Of a DNA stretch of 64,000 bases, positions 1-13,133 are shown piece by piece; positions within the stretch are counted from its first letter, which is position 1; each line of letters opens with the position of its first letter. The notes beneath the pieces are model-generated. The model was not told the origin of the DNA and ran no database searches. It worked only from the letters and a program-made list of their open reading frames with translations. The stretch covers positions 44,793,082 to 44,857,081 of the forward strand of contig OX344751.2 in the NCBI GenBank assembly GCA_947034885.2, in the 5' to 3' direction. Source of the DNA: Thuidium tamariscinum (Eukaryota; Streptophyta; Bryopsida; Hypnales; Thuidiaceae). The position numbers were made by a program, and so were the translations under genes.

Positions 1-194
1 AAGTTAAATATAATTAAATTAAAAAATATTTAAAGTACATAAAACATAATCAAAAATCAAATAACAAAATATTATTCTACAAAATTCAATAGTATGGAAC
101 ATTTTTCATTCTTATACAAAACCAAATGCAAACTAAAACAATTGTAAAACTAAACTTCAAATCATTTCAATGATGCCAAAAGAAAATGATTTAA

Positions 195-1297
195 CCTTTA
201 AAGGACCAATGTTCAAGGACCAATGTTCCTTCAAGGGACATTGGAATAAATGGAATTTCAGGCAGGTAGTTATGGGGTCCATAACATTCAGTAGCCGATG
301 GAAGGACTGCCCCCATCACCTAATTTTCATCTGACATTTCTTGGAGTTGCAACTTTAGTTACTGAATGGCGTGGAATACCATTGGTGCTGGATGGAATGG
401 TGTAGGATATTCCACACCATTTCATTCACTGGGAGGCAGTGTGACAATCTTTTACTGAATGTAATGTCAATTTATGTCCTGATTTTTTTTTGAAGATAAA
501 AAAAATCGATTAGCTTTGAGGGAATCTAATTTTCAATTAGTGCCGAGGAAAAAAAGTTATGCCTAAATAAGCTTAAAATAGGAGATAGGCTGATAGGGGG
601 CAACTCCATTTTTTTTAAAATTGAATTTTAAAAAAATAAAATTTCTTCTCGTAGATTATATTTTAGTCTATGTAAAAAGCTTTGACTCATTCCATTTGGA
701 TTTGTTATGAAAAAGTTATGGACAATCTTCTTTGGAGGGGATTTTAATCATCTTCTTGAAAAATCACTTGTAGAATTCATTCATCAATGCAATTTTTACA
801 ATATAAAAATCAATAAAAACTCCATACGGTTTTTTTTGCGTGCTAGAACAATATTACCATTGGAATTAGTGCATTTTAATTCCATCTAAGAGATATTAAT
901 AATTTAGATTTTCCTTTATCTTATACCTATTTCAATTTAATAATTTTGAATGAATAAAATTAATCTTTTTTATATTTTCATTTTTTTCAACTAGACTCTC
1001 AACTCAATTTTCTACCATAAATATTTAAAACTTAAAACTTTGTATTACAAAAAATTAAGGTTAAGAAGGTTCAAAGTCAAATAATCTAGTTCTACAATGA
1101 ATTGAAAAACTTGTTTTTTTCAGTCTAAATGCAAATATCTTGCAAAAAAATTTCATTGAAAATATCACCAAAAAATTGACAAATTGATGAAGTTTAATGT
1201 AATTTTTGGCAAACTATTAGTTTTTTGGTGATATCTACAATGAAAATTTAATATTTTGAAATTTTTCTTGCAAACATGTGCATCATGAACTTAGGTA
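195..1297. mobile_element. Degraded TTAA-flanked transposon, host of a smaller MITE
   Basis: The left end reads TTAA (191-194) followed by CCTTTAAAGGACCAATG, which matches the better preserved copy starting at 2484. The stretch from about 600 to 1297 follows the same order of sequence as the 2640-3416 part of that copy, including the block around CTTTGACTCATTCCATTTGG. The right terminus has decayed and I cannot see a clean TTAA there. A smaller element at 280-466 interrupts it. It has no coding capacity that I can support. Confidence 0.45.
280..466. mobile_element. CATAACATTC MITE, imperfect copy
   Basis: It begins CATAACATTCAGTAGCC and ends TTTACTGAATGTAATG, a degraded form of the perfect termini of the copy at 34892-35064. 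The interior carries the same GTTGCAACTTTAGTTACTGAATGG-like block and the same TTCCACACCATTTCATTCAC stretch. It lies inside the older TTAA element, at a point where that element's sequence is broken. Flanking TC on both sides could be a 2-bp target duplication, but this is weak evidence. Confidence 0.6.
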
Positions 1298-1299
1298 TT

Positions 1300-2475
1300 T
1301 GTACCAAAAAGTTGCACTTAAAAATAGATTATGTGGCTATAAAATATAAATTGATTGCACTGTTCCATTTAACAAATATTTCAAATGCAAGGGCATTAAA
1401 ATGAAACAATGGTCCACATTACAACCTATAGTCTCTATACAATTCCTAATACATTCTATTATTCTCAATTCCAAAAAAAACTCAAATATTGTGAGAACCA
1501 ACATCATTTGTATGTTTGTCAAATTGTTAACAATTTAAATACTATGAAATGTAAATTTCCTTCAATTTTTGCATACAATAATTTGAAATGATGTATACCA
1601 ACATGCCAAGGCACAAAAAGGTTTTCCGGAGTCACAAGAAAAATTGACAAAAGATAAAGTATTTCCAATTCATAGTCAACAAAATCGAATTTTGGACATG
1701 GCTAATTTGGAAATTAATTTTTTTTCAAATCACAACTATTTTTTCTTCAAACTCCTCTAGTGTTATAGAATATGTCATACACTTTCATATGTATATTTTT
1801 CAACTTGATTTATTGATGCTCATAGTATGGTTGTTTGAGTGAAAACATTTCAGATTTTTACTTCATTTTATTAGTTGCTTGTATTATAGATATTCCAATA
1901 AATATTAATAAAATACAATCAAACATTGTTTACTTGAAATTAGGGATAAAACATGGCTTTTATAAGTTATTGTTTAGTATATAATTTTTTTTTAATGTTG
2001 CAAATGTATTTTTCAATATGATTCTATTAGCATGAAAAGATTCATTCAATATTCCATTGTTTAAAGAATCAAATCATGTTCAAATTTATCCATTATAGAA
2101 TAGTTTGTTTGCCATTTGTTAACAAAAAAACTACTAGCATTAGAAGAAATTTGAGGGCATTACAGGGCCATTTTGGGTCTATTCCCAAAATGGCTCCCAA
2201 TGCCGTTGGCTGTTGTCAAGTTGGCTTTAATAAAATAAAAAATTTTAAAAATTTTAAATTGGGGTCCTGAAATATGAAAATAAGTCAAAAAAAATTTGAA
2301 AAAAAATTAATTAATTATGTAGCAAGGTCACGACCACGTAGGATTCGAGTTCACAGGGCAAAAATTGCATTTCCGCAGTCCGGGAATCCACAGTCTCCTA
2401 ATGCCCTCAAATTTCATCTAATGAATATGATATTTCTGGAGATGTTATTTTGAAGACGATATTGCAAACCAAAAC
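1300..2475. other. AT-rich intergenic DNA, no feature seen
   Basis: Low-complexity AT-rich sequence with only short chance open frames. I see no gene, RNA or clear transposon ends here. Confidence 0.5.
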
Positions 2476-2483
2476 AAGATTAA

Positions 2484-3416
2484 CCCCTAAAGGACCAACA
2501 TGCATTTTTTGGGTGTATAGAAATTTTGGGCAGGTACGTGTGATTGGAAATTTGAATATTTTGGGCTGAAATTTTAATAGAAGGTGGGGGCGAGGAATAT
2601 CTTCATGTATACCAAATTTCATGACATTTGGAAATATGAGTAAAAAGTTATGGCCTAATATGTTGCTTTTTTTCGTAACTGGGCAGTCCGGGCAGATCAG
2701 AAAAATCACCTTTTTCAAAAATAAAAATTTTAAACTAGTTTTCTACATTTATATACAAGTGGAAAGCTTTGAATCATTCCATTTCAATCAAAGAATCAAA
2801 AGTTATGAGGTTTTTTTTGTTTGCGGGCAGTTATGGATTCTCTATTATTAAAAAAACTTTGAAGTCATTTATTTCACTCGATTTTCAATATTTTTGGAAA
2901 AAAATAAAATCCTAGGATTGAGATTGATTGTTACAACATTACAACCATTGGGATTGGCATTTTTTAATTCCACAATTAAATTCTTAACAATTTAGTGTTA
3001 TGAATCATTCTCTACTTCTTTCTACTTACTATTTTTTTCCTATATGTTGTACAATTCCAAATGATGTGAAATTTTTTGAGCATATCCCATCTTGTTTAGG
3101 AAACTTAATTCAAAGAAGCACCACCATTTTTAACATTTTTTCTTTGAGAAGTGAGCATGTGAAGTGCAGCTGCCCGGTTTTTAGTAGGATTGAAAAAATG
3201 GTTTTGGTGAATTTGAATGCTTATATCTTTTGATCCACATGGTGGAATTTTCTGAAATTCTTACCACATGTTGTTTAGACATTATACTACGAGATCCTAC
3301 GGTTACATATGTCAAAAATTGTTTTTTTCAAGAAAATTGGTAGTTGCACTAGAAATGGCAGTTCTGGAGCATTTTTGGTGAATACATAGTCATGGAACTT
3401 TAGGGGTTAAAGAAGA
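2484..3416. mobile_element. TTAA-flanked (piggyBac-like) non-autonomous transposon
   Basis: The element is bordered by TTAA at 2480-2483 and TTAA at 3417-3420. Its left end is CCCCTAAAGGACC and the inverted right end is CCCCTAAAGTTCC, so the first nine bases are perfect inverted repeats. A TTAA target and a terminus starting CCC are the hallmarks of the piggyBac superfamily. The 933-bp interior has no transposase frame, so this is a non-autonomous copy. Relatives lie at 195-1297 and 36370-38902. Confidence 0.65.
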
Positions 3417-3420
3417 AATA

Positions 3421-4724
3421 AAAGATGTTTTTATTGAAACAATAGTGTATATTTTTTTAATTATGAATTTGTATAAGATTACAATAAAATATCATTCTTT
3501 ACATCTATTGAAAATGGTTTGTAAGTTGCACTTAGTAAAAATTACCATCCTATACAAATCTTCAAAATGAAAAAAATGTAATAATTCTCTTATCATATAA
3601 TACAAAATGGAGAATATTTCATAAAAGTCATGACTTTGCTACAATTATCCAAAATATTTTTATAAAACAACTGAGAATTTTACAATTACACATTTAAAAA
3701 AGAATTCACTAATTTTTTAGCAACAATTTCAATCAAGTAATGTAAATAGTTCTAATACTCATGACCTAAAAATAAATCATATTTGCCAATTTCTCTACTA
3801 TTTATTTTTGTTTCAATATTTTTGTCTAATTTCCCCTCCATCTACTATCAATACTCTAATATTATTGTTTATTAAGAATAAAGTCTAACAATCATATCAT
3901 TCTTGTTTTCTTTCAATAGGATGAGATTAGAAATGAACAATGAATTCTAATTGGGACTTTTCACTATATACCCTAGAATACTTTTGGAATATAGAAAAAA
4001 CTAGATTTGAATAGCAAGTAACTTAGGTGAGGAATTTCTTCAACTTTTATTGTTCGTTAGGAATAGTTACACCTCCTACCAAAAGCGAAATACTATGAAG
4101 TAGGAGAAATTGGCAAAAGAAAAGAAGAGCCAATGGCAAGCCATTCTACATATATGAAGGAAGTGTGATATCCCTTTTTCAATTTGTAGAAATTCTCAGA
4201 GAATGCATTACTTGTAAAGTTAGATGGGAGCTCCACAAGTCATGCACAACCACCAAAACTAAAAAATTCCTCAAGAAATTTTTCTTCAAGAACATTTCTT
4301 CATCTAGAGGACGAGAAATAATACTTTAAATTCTCAAGGAATTGGAACATGTGTGCATTTTCCAAGAATTGTACCCATGACAAAGAAGGCGTGATTATAA
4401 CTCTATTGTGTACTATGACATAAATTGATGGAGGTGTGGTTTGTAAAGTTAACCTAAAGTAGTTAACAAGACATTTCATATCCAAGTCTGGTCAAACTTC
4501 ATTAATTTGTACATTTCTACATTAAAAATTTAAAACACATATTTCAAAATTTTGATATTTTTTGCATGTAGTAATAAATGCCTACAATTTAATTTTTTAT
4601 AATTAAAAATATCAAATTAAATTTAACATGATCTTTAAAAAAATTATTTATAATATCACAATAATTTAAAAATTATTTAAATAGTATGAATTTTTGAATG
4701 AAAACATTATTGACAAACATCATA
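3421..4724. other. AT-rich intergenic DNA, no feature seen
   Basis: Open frames are short and compositionally random. No gene or terminal repeat pair was found. Confidence 0.5.
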
Positions 4725-5215
4725 GTGAGGCAGTTACTACTTCTTTTGAGCTCATTGTCATTGTCACAATGGGCTCAAAAATTTTAAAATTTTAATTATT
4801 TCCAACCCACCTCCACCCCAATCTAATTTAAATATTTAAATATTATTAATTTTGAGTCCACCCCTCACCCTCACTCCCTTATCTCCACCCCTCTTTATAA
4901 TTTTGAGAGGGTGGGCCTCCATACAAAGGATATGGGATAAAAGAATGGGAGAACTTACATTACTGCATTATTGTATTTGCATTTGTATTTAGTATTCAAT
5001 ATCCATATCCAGTATTCCATATCCATATTTGTATTTAGTATATATATCTGACGATTGTAAATTTTTCTTGGAGGGAAGTGGGATTTTTTTTAATTTCAAA
5101 TCCAACAGCTCCTGATTTTCCAGAGGGGGGGGGGGGAGTTGTCAGGGAAATTGAAAACAAGCTATGTTGCACATTTTTGCTACATTGTTGTAGTGTGATT
5201 GATGTGCTTTTTGAA
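4725..5215. repeat. Dispersed repeat, inverted relative of 54770-55330
   Basis: It carries GAGGCAGTTACTACTTCTTT, a CATTGTCATTGTCACAATG segment, C-rich runs, a run of short repeats around ATATCCATATCCAGTATTCC and a poly-G tract near 5127. The same segments occur in opposite order and strand at 54770-55330. Ends are not defined well enough to name a superfamily. No gene is seen in it. Confidence 0.5.
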
Positions 5216-5846
5216 GGAGTTTGAGCTCAAACCTAACAGAAACCAAACAAAAAAAAATTCAAAATTAGCTAAATATCTTCAAAGTCTTATAAAAATTTCA
5301 ATTTCAACAATTTTGAAAAAGAAATTAACATAGAGTGAAAAGGAGATGATTAGAGCTATATTTTTAAATTTTAGTTTAAAAACATTTAAAACCAAAAATT
5401 ATGTAGAAATTGAAGTTTTGACTTTCAATGTGTCCACAGGGCTTGCAATTTCTTTTAAGGGTCAACTTATTGGAGATATAAATTCCTCTTTGATTTGCAC
5501 CAAAAAAAAAAAAAAAGTAAACCAAATGTTTCAAAATTAGAGATCAACATTCACAAATTTATTGATAATTGACTACTTTAGATTGTACCACTACCACTGT
5601 AGTGATTACTTCTTAAAATTAGAAGACTTAGCCTTAGAACATCAAAGCAAACATTTGACTTCCTATTGTTTTTTTTTCCTCCTAAGATCTAATTTGTATT
5701 CTACTTTGAAATTGTGCCAAATTTTTAAATTGAATATTTCATTGTACTTTGTAGTTTGTAGATGTGGTGTACAACCACATTGTAGATATTTTTTAATCAT
5801 AGAAGAATACAAATTTTGGTTTATACCATGATGTTGTAAAATTTAA

Positions 5847-6420
5847 CCCTAAAGTGTGTCAATGTTGAATTTCTAGACAATGAAAAAAATTGAAATTACT
5901 TTTCTATCTCGTTATTGCTTGGATGGAAGTCATCATAATCTTTAGAAATTCTTTATGAAGTTTTTGTTCTATCCAAGGGTTGGATTTGGTATTACTAGAG
6001 TACATAATTTTCTAAAATTACAAATGTGGAAGTATGTCAAGTGGTTGACTTGCGTTGACTGTGATTCAAAACCAAATTTGCAAAATTGAGGTCATAGAAT
6101 TAAAAAACAAAAAAATTTCAAAAAATCATTATATGAAGAGAATCTCATTTCAAACCCACTCCAACAAGTTTTACTTGAAAAATGACAATATTTTTCTTGT
6201 AATTGAATTCTAAAGGGATTTTGAAATTATTATTTTAGAATATATTAAAAAAATATTGGTCAATGCATTAGGGAATCTAATTGTACAAAGGGAATCTAAA
6301 ATTCAAAATTTACAACTTTTGTTTGCATCATAATTCAAAAATATTCTTTCAAATAGTACTTGATAATGATTTTTCCCAAATCATCAATTTTGGACATGAT
6401 TAGAACTAGACATTCTAGGG
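5847..6420. mobile_element. TTAA-flanked transposon copy
   Basis: TTAA at 5843-5846 and 6421-6424 flank ends CCCTAAAGTGTGTC and (inverted) CCCTAGAATGTCTAG. The element is 574 bp. The element at 35114-36275 is a longer relative in opposite orientation, sharing the GTCTAG subterminal motif and the interior block near AAGTATGTCAAGTGGTTGAC. No transposase frame is visible. Confidence 0.5.
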
Positions 6421-6424
6421 TTAA

Positions 6425-7900
6425 TGTACTTCTATAGAAAGAAAAATCAAATTTTGTGAACCTACCTTTTATTTGGTAATTACGATTTTTCTTCATTTTT
6501 TCTTTACAATTTCTCAATAATTTAAAATATCTACCAAAAAAATTTTAATTTGTATAAGTTGTAGAAGACATATCATCATATCTCCAAAACATTCAAACTA
6601 TAAAATATAGGGTTGCTATTTAGTGATAAAATAGAGCATATGTAGCAAAAGAATTCCAAAATTGGATTATATATGTTCATAGGCTTTGGCCTTTAAGGAT
6701 TTTCAATATTAATACTAGTTAACAATAAAACATTGAGAAAATGAGAAACCTAAATTATACACAAATCATAGATACTTGATTCCAACCAACGATACTTCAA
6801 AACTTATTTTCCATACTACCAACAACTACTTCAAATAGAAAATGAAAAGCATGTATGTATATCAAATATATACCTACCTCAATATAGCCATATACTACAT
6901 AGTAGTACATTATTGGAATACATTTATCAAATTAAAAGCAAATCCTATAAATATTAAATACTATGGAGTATGGATGGTATAGAGTACCAAAATATAGAAA
7001 TGAATGTTTCTTATTTTTCTCAACACAACCAAGAAAGGGGATGCATAGTCCCACCAACTAATTTTAATAAAGTAGGATAAAGTAGGATCAATCAATTAAT
7101 CAAAGCACTATGGGAATTCAAGTTTCATCATTCCCATACCAAAAAAGCAAACATTGCAAAGTGTAAGTACCAAAAAGTTGATCTACTTAACAAACTTTTA
7201 TAATCATGATTAAAAAACTATTTGAATGCCCCCTAGTTTTCTTGTCTAATGTAGTATTTGGCAACAACACCCCTCTATTTTATTCAATCTATTGTAGTAA
7301 ATTAATCCTTGAGGGATTGGTGATTGAGAAAATCATCTATTTTGATACCATTCCAAAAATCATTGGTCTAAAAAATATCAAAAAAGCTCTCCTAGGAAGT
7401 GAAACTATTGTAGAAGATCTCTCCATTTCATACAAAAATACTTGTCCTATACAAAAAGATTCCTTGTCATTCATTGGACATTGACTGTTTGTGTTGATGT
7501 CCAAAGGTTAAGATTTAATAATTGGATGATGATCCCAAAGGTTAAGACTTAATAATTGGATGATGATTGTCCATGTTGACATTTGAAGGTGGTTAATAAG
7601 ACTTAAGATTGACAATGCATACTTCAGATTTTATACATTCAATGATTCAATCACCCGACAAAGACACAGTTTCTAGTCAAACAATGAACAGGGAGTACTC
7701 GTATTTACTTACAAGTTAGCCAATTGAATTGACTTCAAAATTTTAGGAAAGAAATTGTCTCATCATTTTGGAAGAAAAAAAGAACATTCTTGAATTTCTT
7801 AAGACCTAACCGAGAGTATACTCCACACAACTGGTTGGTCCAAGAAAATGTAAGATTTTAGCCGGTTAAGCTCAAATTTCTTCCTGACTGCGTTCCCAAA
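6425..7900. other. AT-rich intergenic DNA with a short tandem repeat
   Basis: No gene is seen. At 7501-7567 a 33-34 bp unit containing GGTTAAGA.TTAATAATTGG is present twice in tandem. Confidence 0.5.
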
Positions 7901-8254
7901 CAAACCACGTTGCAAAATCAACATGAGCATTTACTTGACATCGATCATAATTGCACCATAATTGCACCAGATGTTACAAATTCCAGCATTAAAGGGATAC
8001 TTAAGCTCGTATAAATTCCAAACCAAACCTGGACAAAAACGAAAACCACCTGGATTATATACCCACATATTCACTAGCTCAAAGAGTAGCAAACGCACGC
8101 CCTTACTACCCCGGCTGAAATTTGGAAAGACCAGGGCTGACATGTCGAAAGCCATTCGGGCGAGCGATATTTCACCCAACTCTCTCCGCTGATCTATACA
8201 CTCCAGCGTTAATACTACACACTTCTTTAATATGTACTGTACATAGACGTACTC

Positions 8255-10510
8255 TCATTTCTTTGCCGGGCCTGCAGGCACACGGAATTCCAAGACAGGA
8301 GCAAACTTGAATCCCTCGTCCGCCAGGCCAAGTGAGGCCACGTTCCCTGCAGTCACCGTTCGAGCCCGCTTCTTCGGCAGCTCAGGAGGAGTAGAGCCAC
8401 CAGTCTGGTCTTCGTCACTGTCGACCCCGTCGTCATCCTCCCCCTCCAGAAAAGGAACTGGTGGGTCCTCAGGAGATCGTGCGTGATAGATATTCGTGTC
8501 GCCCAGCACTAATAGTATGGCCACATCCTCCGGAACATCCACTGGAGGTGCTGGAGCTGTTGGGATTGCTGGAGGTGGAGACTGCGGAGGTCGAAAGTCT
8601 GCGGCAGTCGTCGAAATCAACTTCAGAAAGACGACTTGAAAAACAGTTACGAATCCTCACTGTGCGTGCGCAAATTAATTAAAAATGATATCCTGATTAC
8701 TTGGAACACATAATGTCAAGTACCAGTACATGCATACTACGTAAATTACGTGTACAGTGTCTTGAAACTACATTTTCAGATGTGGGTCACTTCTTCTGAG
8801 GCATTTGTTTAAAACTAACTACAGCAGTTTGCGAATCAGAGTGCCAAGGTTGTCATCTAGTAACTCCGTGACAACACTATTGACACTCCTACACCACTGC
8901 CAAATTACAATCTTTTGAACTCTCCATCTTCCTTCCCTCCATCTTTCAAACACCGCATTCTCGTAGAGAACTCTTCAATGCCAATTCGATTGCCCTCCGT
9001 ATGATGCGAACAAGTAATTGAGAACTTAAATGAAGAAGACAGAAGAGAGTAGCAGTAACTGGCAGTCAGCGTGGAGGGACACTACACTGAAGATATAGAG
9101 AGTGAAGTATAGAAGCTTCCAGACTGGAAACCAAGCAACCCTGGACTCTCTAGTTAGGCTTTCACTAGCAAGCATGGAATTCATCTGTGACTTGAATTGA
9201 TTGTGTACGAACCTGTTCGAACTGCGTAGTCTCCTTTAGGATCGATATTCGCAGGGATCGGTATAAGTTGGAAGACTCCAGACGCCTGCGCAGAGGCGTT
9301 CATGGCATAATCAAGGTCCCAGGTGTATTCCACCGCCTGATCAACAGCCAGCAGAGGAAGAACTTCGCCAGCCATCGTCTCCCTGCATGTCAGCACGCAA
9401 AAATTGTAGCTGAGAACTTCCAGACAATGTATTAATGGTACACTGAAAACTGAAAGACAACTTACGAGTAAATAATGTAGCGACCAAGGGTTCAAACTTG
9501 GGTTCACTGAAACCATTATTACTTAAAATGATGCTACAGTGTAAAAAAATTGTTTGATCAGTTGATGAGTTGACATCTATCATTCGAAACTTGTACAGTT
9601 TGCACCCTGAGTTTGGGCTACCCAAGGAGAACATTTCAGAACACTCCCATACTGATCGAATTAGGCGAAGAAGAAAATAGTACACCAAACTGGATTCCGA
9701 GATGAATTGAGCAAATGTGGCTACGGAGATCATCCTAGGGCATAAATGCATGCCCACGAAGAACATATCTTACACCGAAGCTCCCATGAATTAATGTGAT
9801 CAGAAAAATTTGAACACGTACCATCACAAACTCATCGGTTGCTCACCCTGGAGACGGAGCGGAGTACATGAAAATCATTCCTAGGTGAATTGGTGCAAGA
9901 CCAGCAGTAAAGAACAAGATCTGATGATACATACGACATGCGAGGGGAATCTCATTGCGGAAAATCTACAACAATGTCATTACAGCCCCCATCACTCCAG
10001 TAATTTCTCTCACAATAACAAGGTCCCCGACGTTTGCCCAATTGTGATTCTCCAAATGTTCATAACGAGGAGGATATTCCCTTGATGGCGCTGTATGAGC
10101 AAGAACATTACAGGCCATAATCTGCGACCCCAGCAGCCTTCTCATTCGTAATGAGCATGCTCGTGTAAGTAGTCAGCAAACGCCCTTCGAAGTAGTTAGC
10201 AAAGCCAGAAATATCGAAATGACAGAACGTGATGTTAACTGTAGATTCATGAATAAGACTTCACAGCACTGGCGCAACTCTGGAGGGACGGAGTCTGACA
10301 GGCTCAAACCTATCAGACTGCAGATTTAAGCTCAAAAACACCCTGCCCGCAACGAGACACCAGTCCGTATGGGCATAGTTCTGAAGTAACCATTGAGCTT
10401 ATCTAGTTCCTAAACCTTTGGGACAAATCCAGTACTCTCTCATGATTCCACAAACCCTATTACTGAAAGGCGTACCTGATGGGGAGTGTAGGGGCGCTTG
10501 ACGATCCCAT
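8255..10510 (-). CDS. Gene A: uncharacterised three-exon small-protein family member
   Basis: Model: exon 1 10510-10476 (ATG, 35 nt), exon 2 9382-9213 (170 nt), exon 3 8598-8255 (stop TGA), 549 nt in all, 182 residues. Intron 1 has donor CAG/GTACG and acceptor TGCAG, in phase 2; intron 2 has donor CAG/GTTCG and acceptor CCGCAG, in phase 1. Frames join without a stop. Exon 1 gives MGSSSAPTLPI; exon 2 ends GVFQLIPIPANIDPKGDYAV plus RT; exon 3 opens with a proline-rich stretch, then an acidic run (EGEDDDGVDSDED), a basic cluster PKKRAR that could be a nuclear import signal, and a C-terminal block TVTAGNVASLGL ending PAKK. Genes B, C and D share the exon phases and pieces of these blocks. The LYxPxFRRL helix of B and C is missing here. 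Function is unknown. Exon 1 is short, so the start is the least certain part. Confidence 0.6.
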
Positions 10511-11407
10511 GTTTCTGGTGAAGGTCGAGCGTCGAGAGATCTCAACGGCAGCAAGAGTGGATATTGACCGACAGAGAATTTTCCACCGTGCTAAGAATTT
10601 GGCCACACAAGGAATTGCGTCAATTCTATGTGAGTTTGCTTCTCAGAAGTCCGCCCGAGGAGAGACTGAGGGTTTTCGATTGTAACCCTAAAGCGATGGG
10701 CCGGGTTCACTGTTCGCAGAGCAGGCGAAGCTTCCCGGGAGAGGAGCTTCCCAGGTTGAAGTGCGACCCAGGAGAGGAGAACCTGACCTGGACAACTTAT
10801 TCTTCATAATTTAATCGTTACTATAATGCAGCAGGCACACGTACTTGTGTACAGCACGATCCACATGGCATGAACAGTAAACAAAATAGTTTTCTTTACA
10901 TGGTTCCTCGAATAAAAAACAAGCGCCAAGTCAGCTTTCGTGTGCCACGTAGGAGAATCAGAACATACTGATATAAACAAGAACGACGGGTGTGACCATG
11001 AGGCTCTGTCTTGGCTGAACAAAAATATTAGTTTAATGCTAGGAAATACGGAGTACTAAAATACTCCGTACTAAATAGAGGGGAAATTAAACAATATTAT
11101 TAAAATAAAATAAATAATGAACTCAAAGAGTTTGTCTAGACAACTCTGCTAGGGCAGCCAGTCTAGGTCCTCCCCGACCAAACAGGGGTCCGTGCATCCG
11201 CCACTGCAAGCAAATGTTTGTCTGTATCATTGTATTGTAGTGTGAATAGGGTTAAAAATAAGATTTGAAAATAGGGATCCAAAACTCACCATAGTCGATG
11301 GTAGGGACGTTGTCCAAAAGGACAGAGCCAATAAAGAATTCTTCAATCACACAACCTTTGACGGTGGGAGTCACTTGCTTTAAAAATGCAACTGACTGAG
11401 AACCAGG

Positions 11408-11821
11408 TCATGTGATTCTAAGAAACCGGGGCCTAGACGACTCTTCTTTGTTAAGTGTGCCTTGGAAAATCTGATGAACTAAGTTAGATGAAGCCTTGTC
11501 GGGATTTCGAATGAGCAGGCAGTGAAGAGAACAGGAATGGAGAGGCCATTCTAACTGTAATAATTCCTCAGCGCGACTAAAAAATTCTCGACCGTCGGAC
11601 ACTAATCGTTCCGGTTCCCTAATTACGTAGGCTTCACTCAACCTGGATCGCCGTCTCTTCATCCTCAAGGCCATGGATATAAATTCTAGAATGCAAGATT
11701 TCAAAATTGCTGACTTCCAGAGCGAACTACCAAAACTAAGCTCTCTGCCGAAAGCATCGACATCTCTAACTCGATCCAGGCAAGTCCGTACGTGTACTCT
11801 TGAGTCTAATGATCGAAACAT
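11408..11821 (-). CDS. Possible single-exon gene, 137 residues, unrecognised
   Basis: An open frame runs from ATG at 11821 to the stop at 11408. A TATATA motif lies about 95 bases upstream on the coding strand (near 11912-11920), a plausible promoter distance. The protein has a basic cluster MKRRRSR about one third of the way in, then a helical, charged stretch around GREFFSRAEELLQLEW. The frame also stays open upstream to an ATG at 11935, beyond the TATA motif. I recognise no family, and part of the frame may be chance or belong to a spliced gene. Confidence 0.28.
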   Translation of the reverse strand: MFRSLDSRVHVRTCLDRVRDVDAFGRELSFGSSLWKSAILKSCILEFISMALRMKRRRSRLSEAYVIREPERLVSDGREFFSRAEELLQLEWPLHSCSLHCLLIRNPDKASSNLVHQIFQGTLNKEESSRPRFLRIT

Positions 11822-12554
11822 GTGAGCAAAATAGAAAGTTTCCTCGAACACATGCGTGCACGTCGTTTCTAAAGACGCCACGAAAGTACAAGATAAACCA
11901 TCCAGTGCCAAGCTATATATTGACACCACACACATACATCACTACAAGTACAGGTTCTGCGCTACATCGAGGATGCACGAAGCGCTGCAATCTTCTCCGT
12001 GAATCAGTTAAAATGATGTAGAAGGTTCCACTCCGGCGCAACCTTCACAATGGACCTGTTGAACTGCTCTGGTGAGAAGAAAGAGTTACACACTGAACAA
12101 GTGCCGAGAGGTACGTCTGCCTGTGTCAACCTCCAGGAACTCGTTCATCGTGAGACACTTCCGCTGATCACAGAATACCTGCAACACGAATAACTTCCCC
12201 ATCGAAATCCAGAAGCAAAGTGGGGAACATCTAATCACGCTTCCTGTTCCGCAAGTGTTCCGTCGAGGCCATGTGAACCCGTGGTTGTGAAGCTCAAAGA
12301 CATGAGGCTCACGATGGAATAGAGGAAAGAAGGCATCTCATTGCGCGCTGAAAATCTAGTGCGTCTATAACTCTTCTTCGAACATGCAGTAGCTGGACAG
12401 GACTAATGATAGGACTCAACAGCTGGGGACAAGGGTCTCGTGGCCAGTAGATGAACGGCTGCAGGACCATCCTTCCTCGGAAAAGATGTCCCTGTAATCA
12501 ATGAGGTAAGGAAAGCATCGTGAAGAATCGGACTTCTAGCCGGCCTGTGGGCCT

Positions 12555-12590
12555 TAGTAACCTATTTAGTAACCTATTTAGTAACCTATT
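12555..12590. repeat. 12-bp tandem repeat, three units
   Basis: The unit TTAGTAACCTAT is repeated three times without interruption. Confidence 0.9.
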
Positions 12591-13044
12591 CGCCGTTGCC
12601 TCCTTGTAAGCGGTGGCTTGTCCTATCGTGTTTGCAGACAGAGGGTCCAGAGAATTGTTCGTCGATATCGGAGAAGCCCTATTTCCAATCATTTCACGCT
12701 ATTGACCAACTTCCGTATTATCTGCGAGCGTTCGATTCGTCATTCGTTAAAATGGCAAAAGTTTATGTGCATGTCTTCAACCTCAAATCTGCCCCCATGA
12801 TCCTAGATTTTTCTAAAAATCTGTGCACCTGAATTTGACAGTTTCAATTTTGATCATCAATTGCCTGACATCTCCCTGGAATCGACAGGCATCACGGCAC
12901 CGCTCCCGGCTGAACTCTGGCAGGAGTGGCAGAGACTTCATTGGCACGCAGAGGTCATAATTGGATTTGAATTAGTGTTGAAAGAAATTGCACCAGTTAA
13001 TTGACTTCTGGTTTCCTTCGCAAATGAGGTTACCGCGCCTTTCA

Positions 13045-13133
13045 TCAGCATGAAGCATTGACTGTACGCTTTCCGACTTTGTTGACACGAGCAGGTTCTC
13101 GCAAGCGGCGAAGTTGAAATAGTGGCGCTAACT
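13045..13133 (-). pseudogene. Possible exon-3 remnant of the A-D family
   Basis: After a TTTTCAG acceptor the phase-1 frame reads (E)LAPLFQLRRLREPARV and continues to a TGA at 13045. This resembles the LYAPHFRRLMRDLEARS helix of gene B. Upstream a frame containing KPREKPGEETEFHCQ ends at a phase-1 GT near 13190, which resembles the end of the middle exon in gene D, but its own start cannot be joined in the family's phase. I treat it as a candidate decayed member, not a gene. Confidence 0.2.

Noticed and set aside
9341..9766. 141-codon minus-strand frame overlapping exon 2 of gene A
   Set aside because: It runs through the intron in another frame and has no similarity to the other family members.
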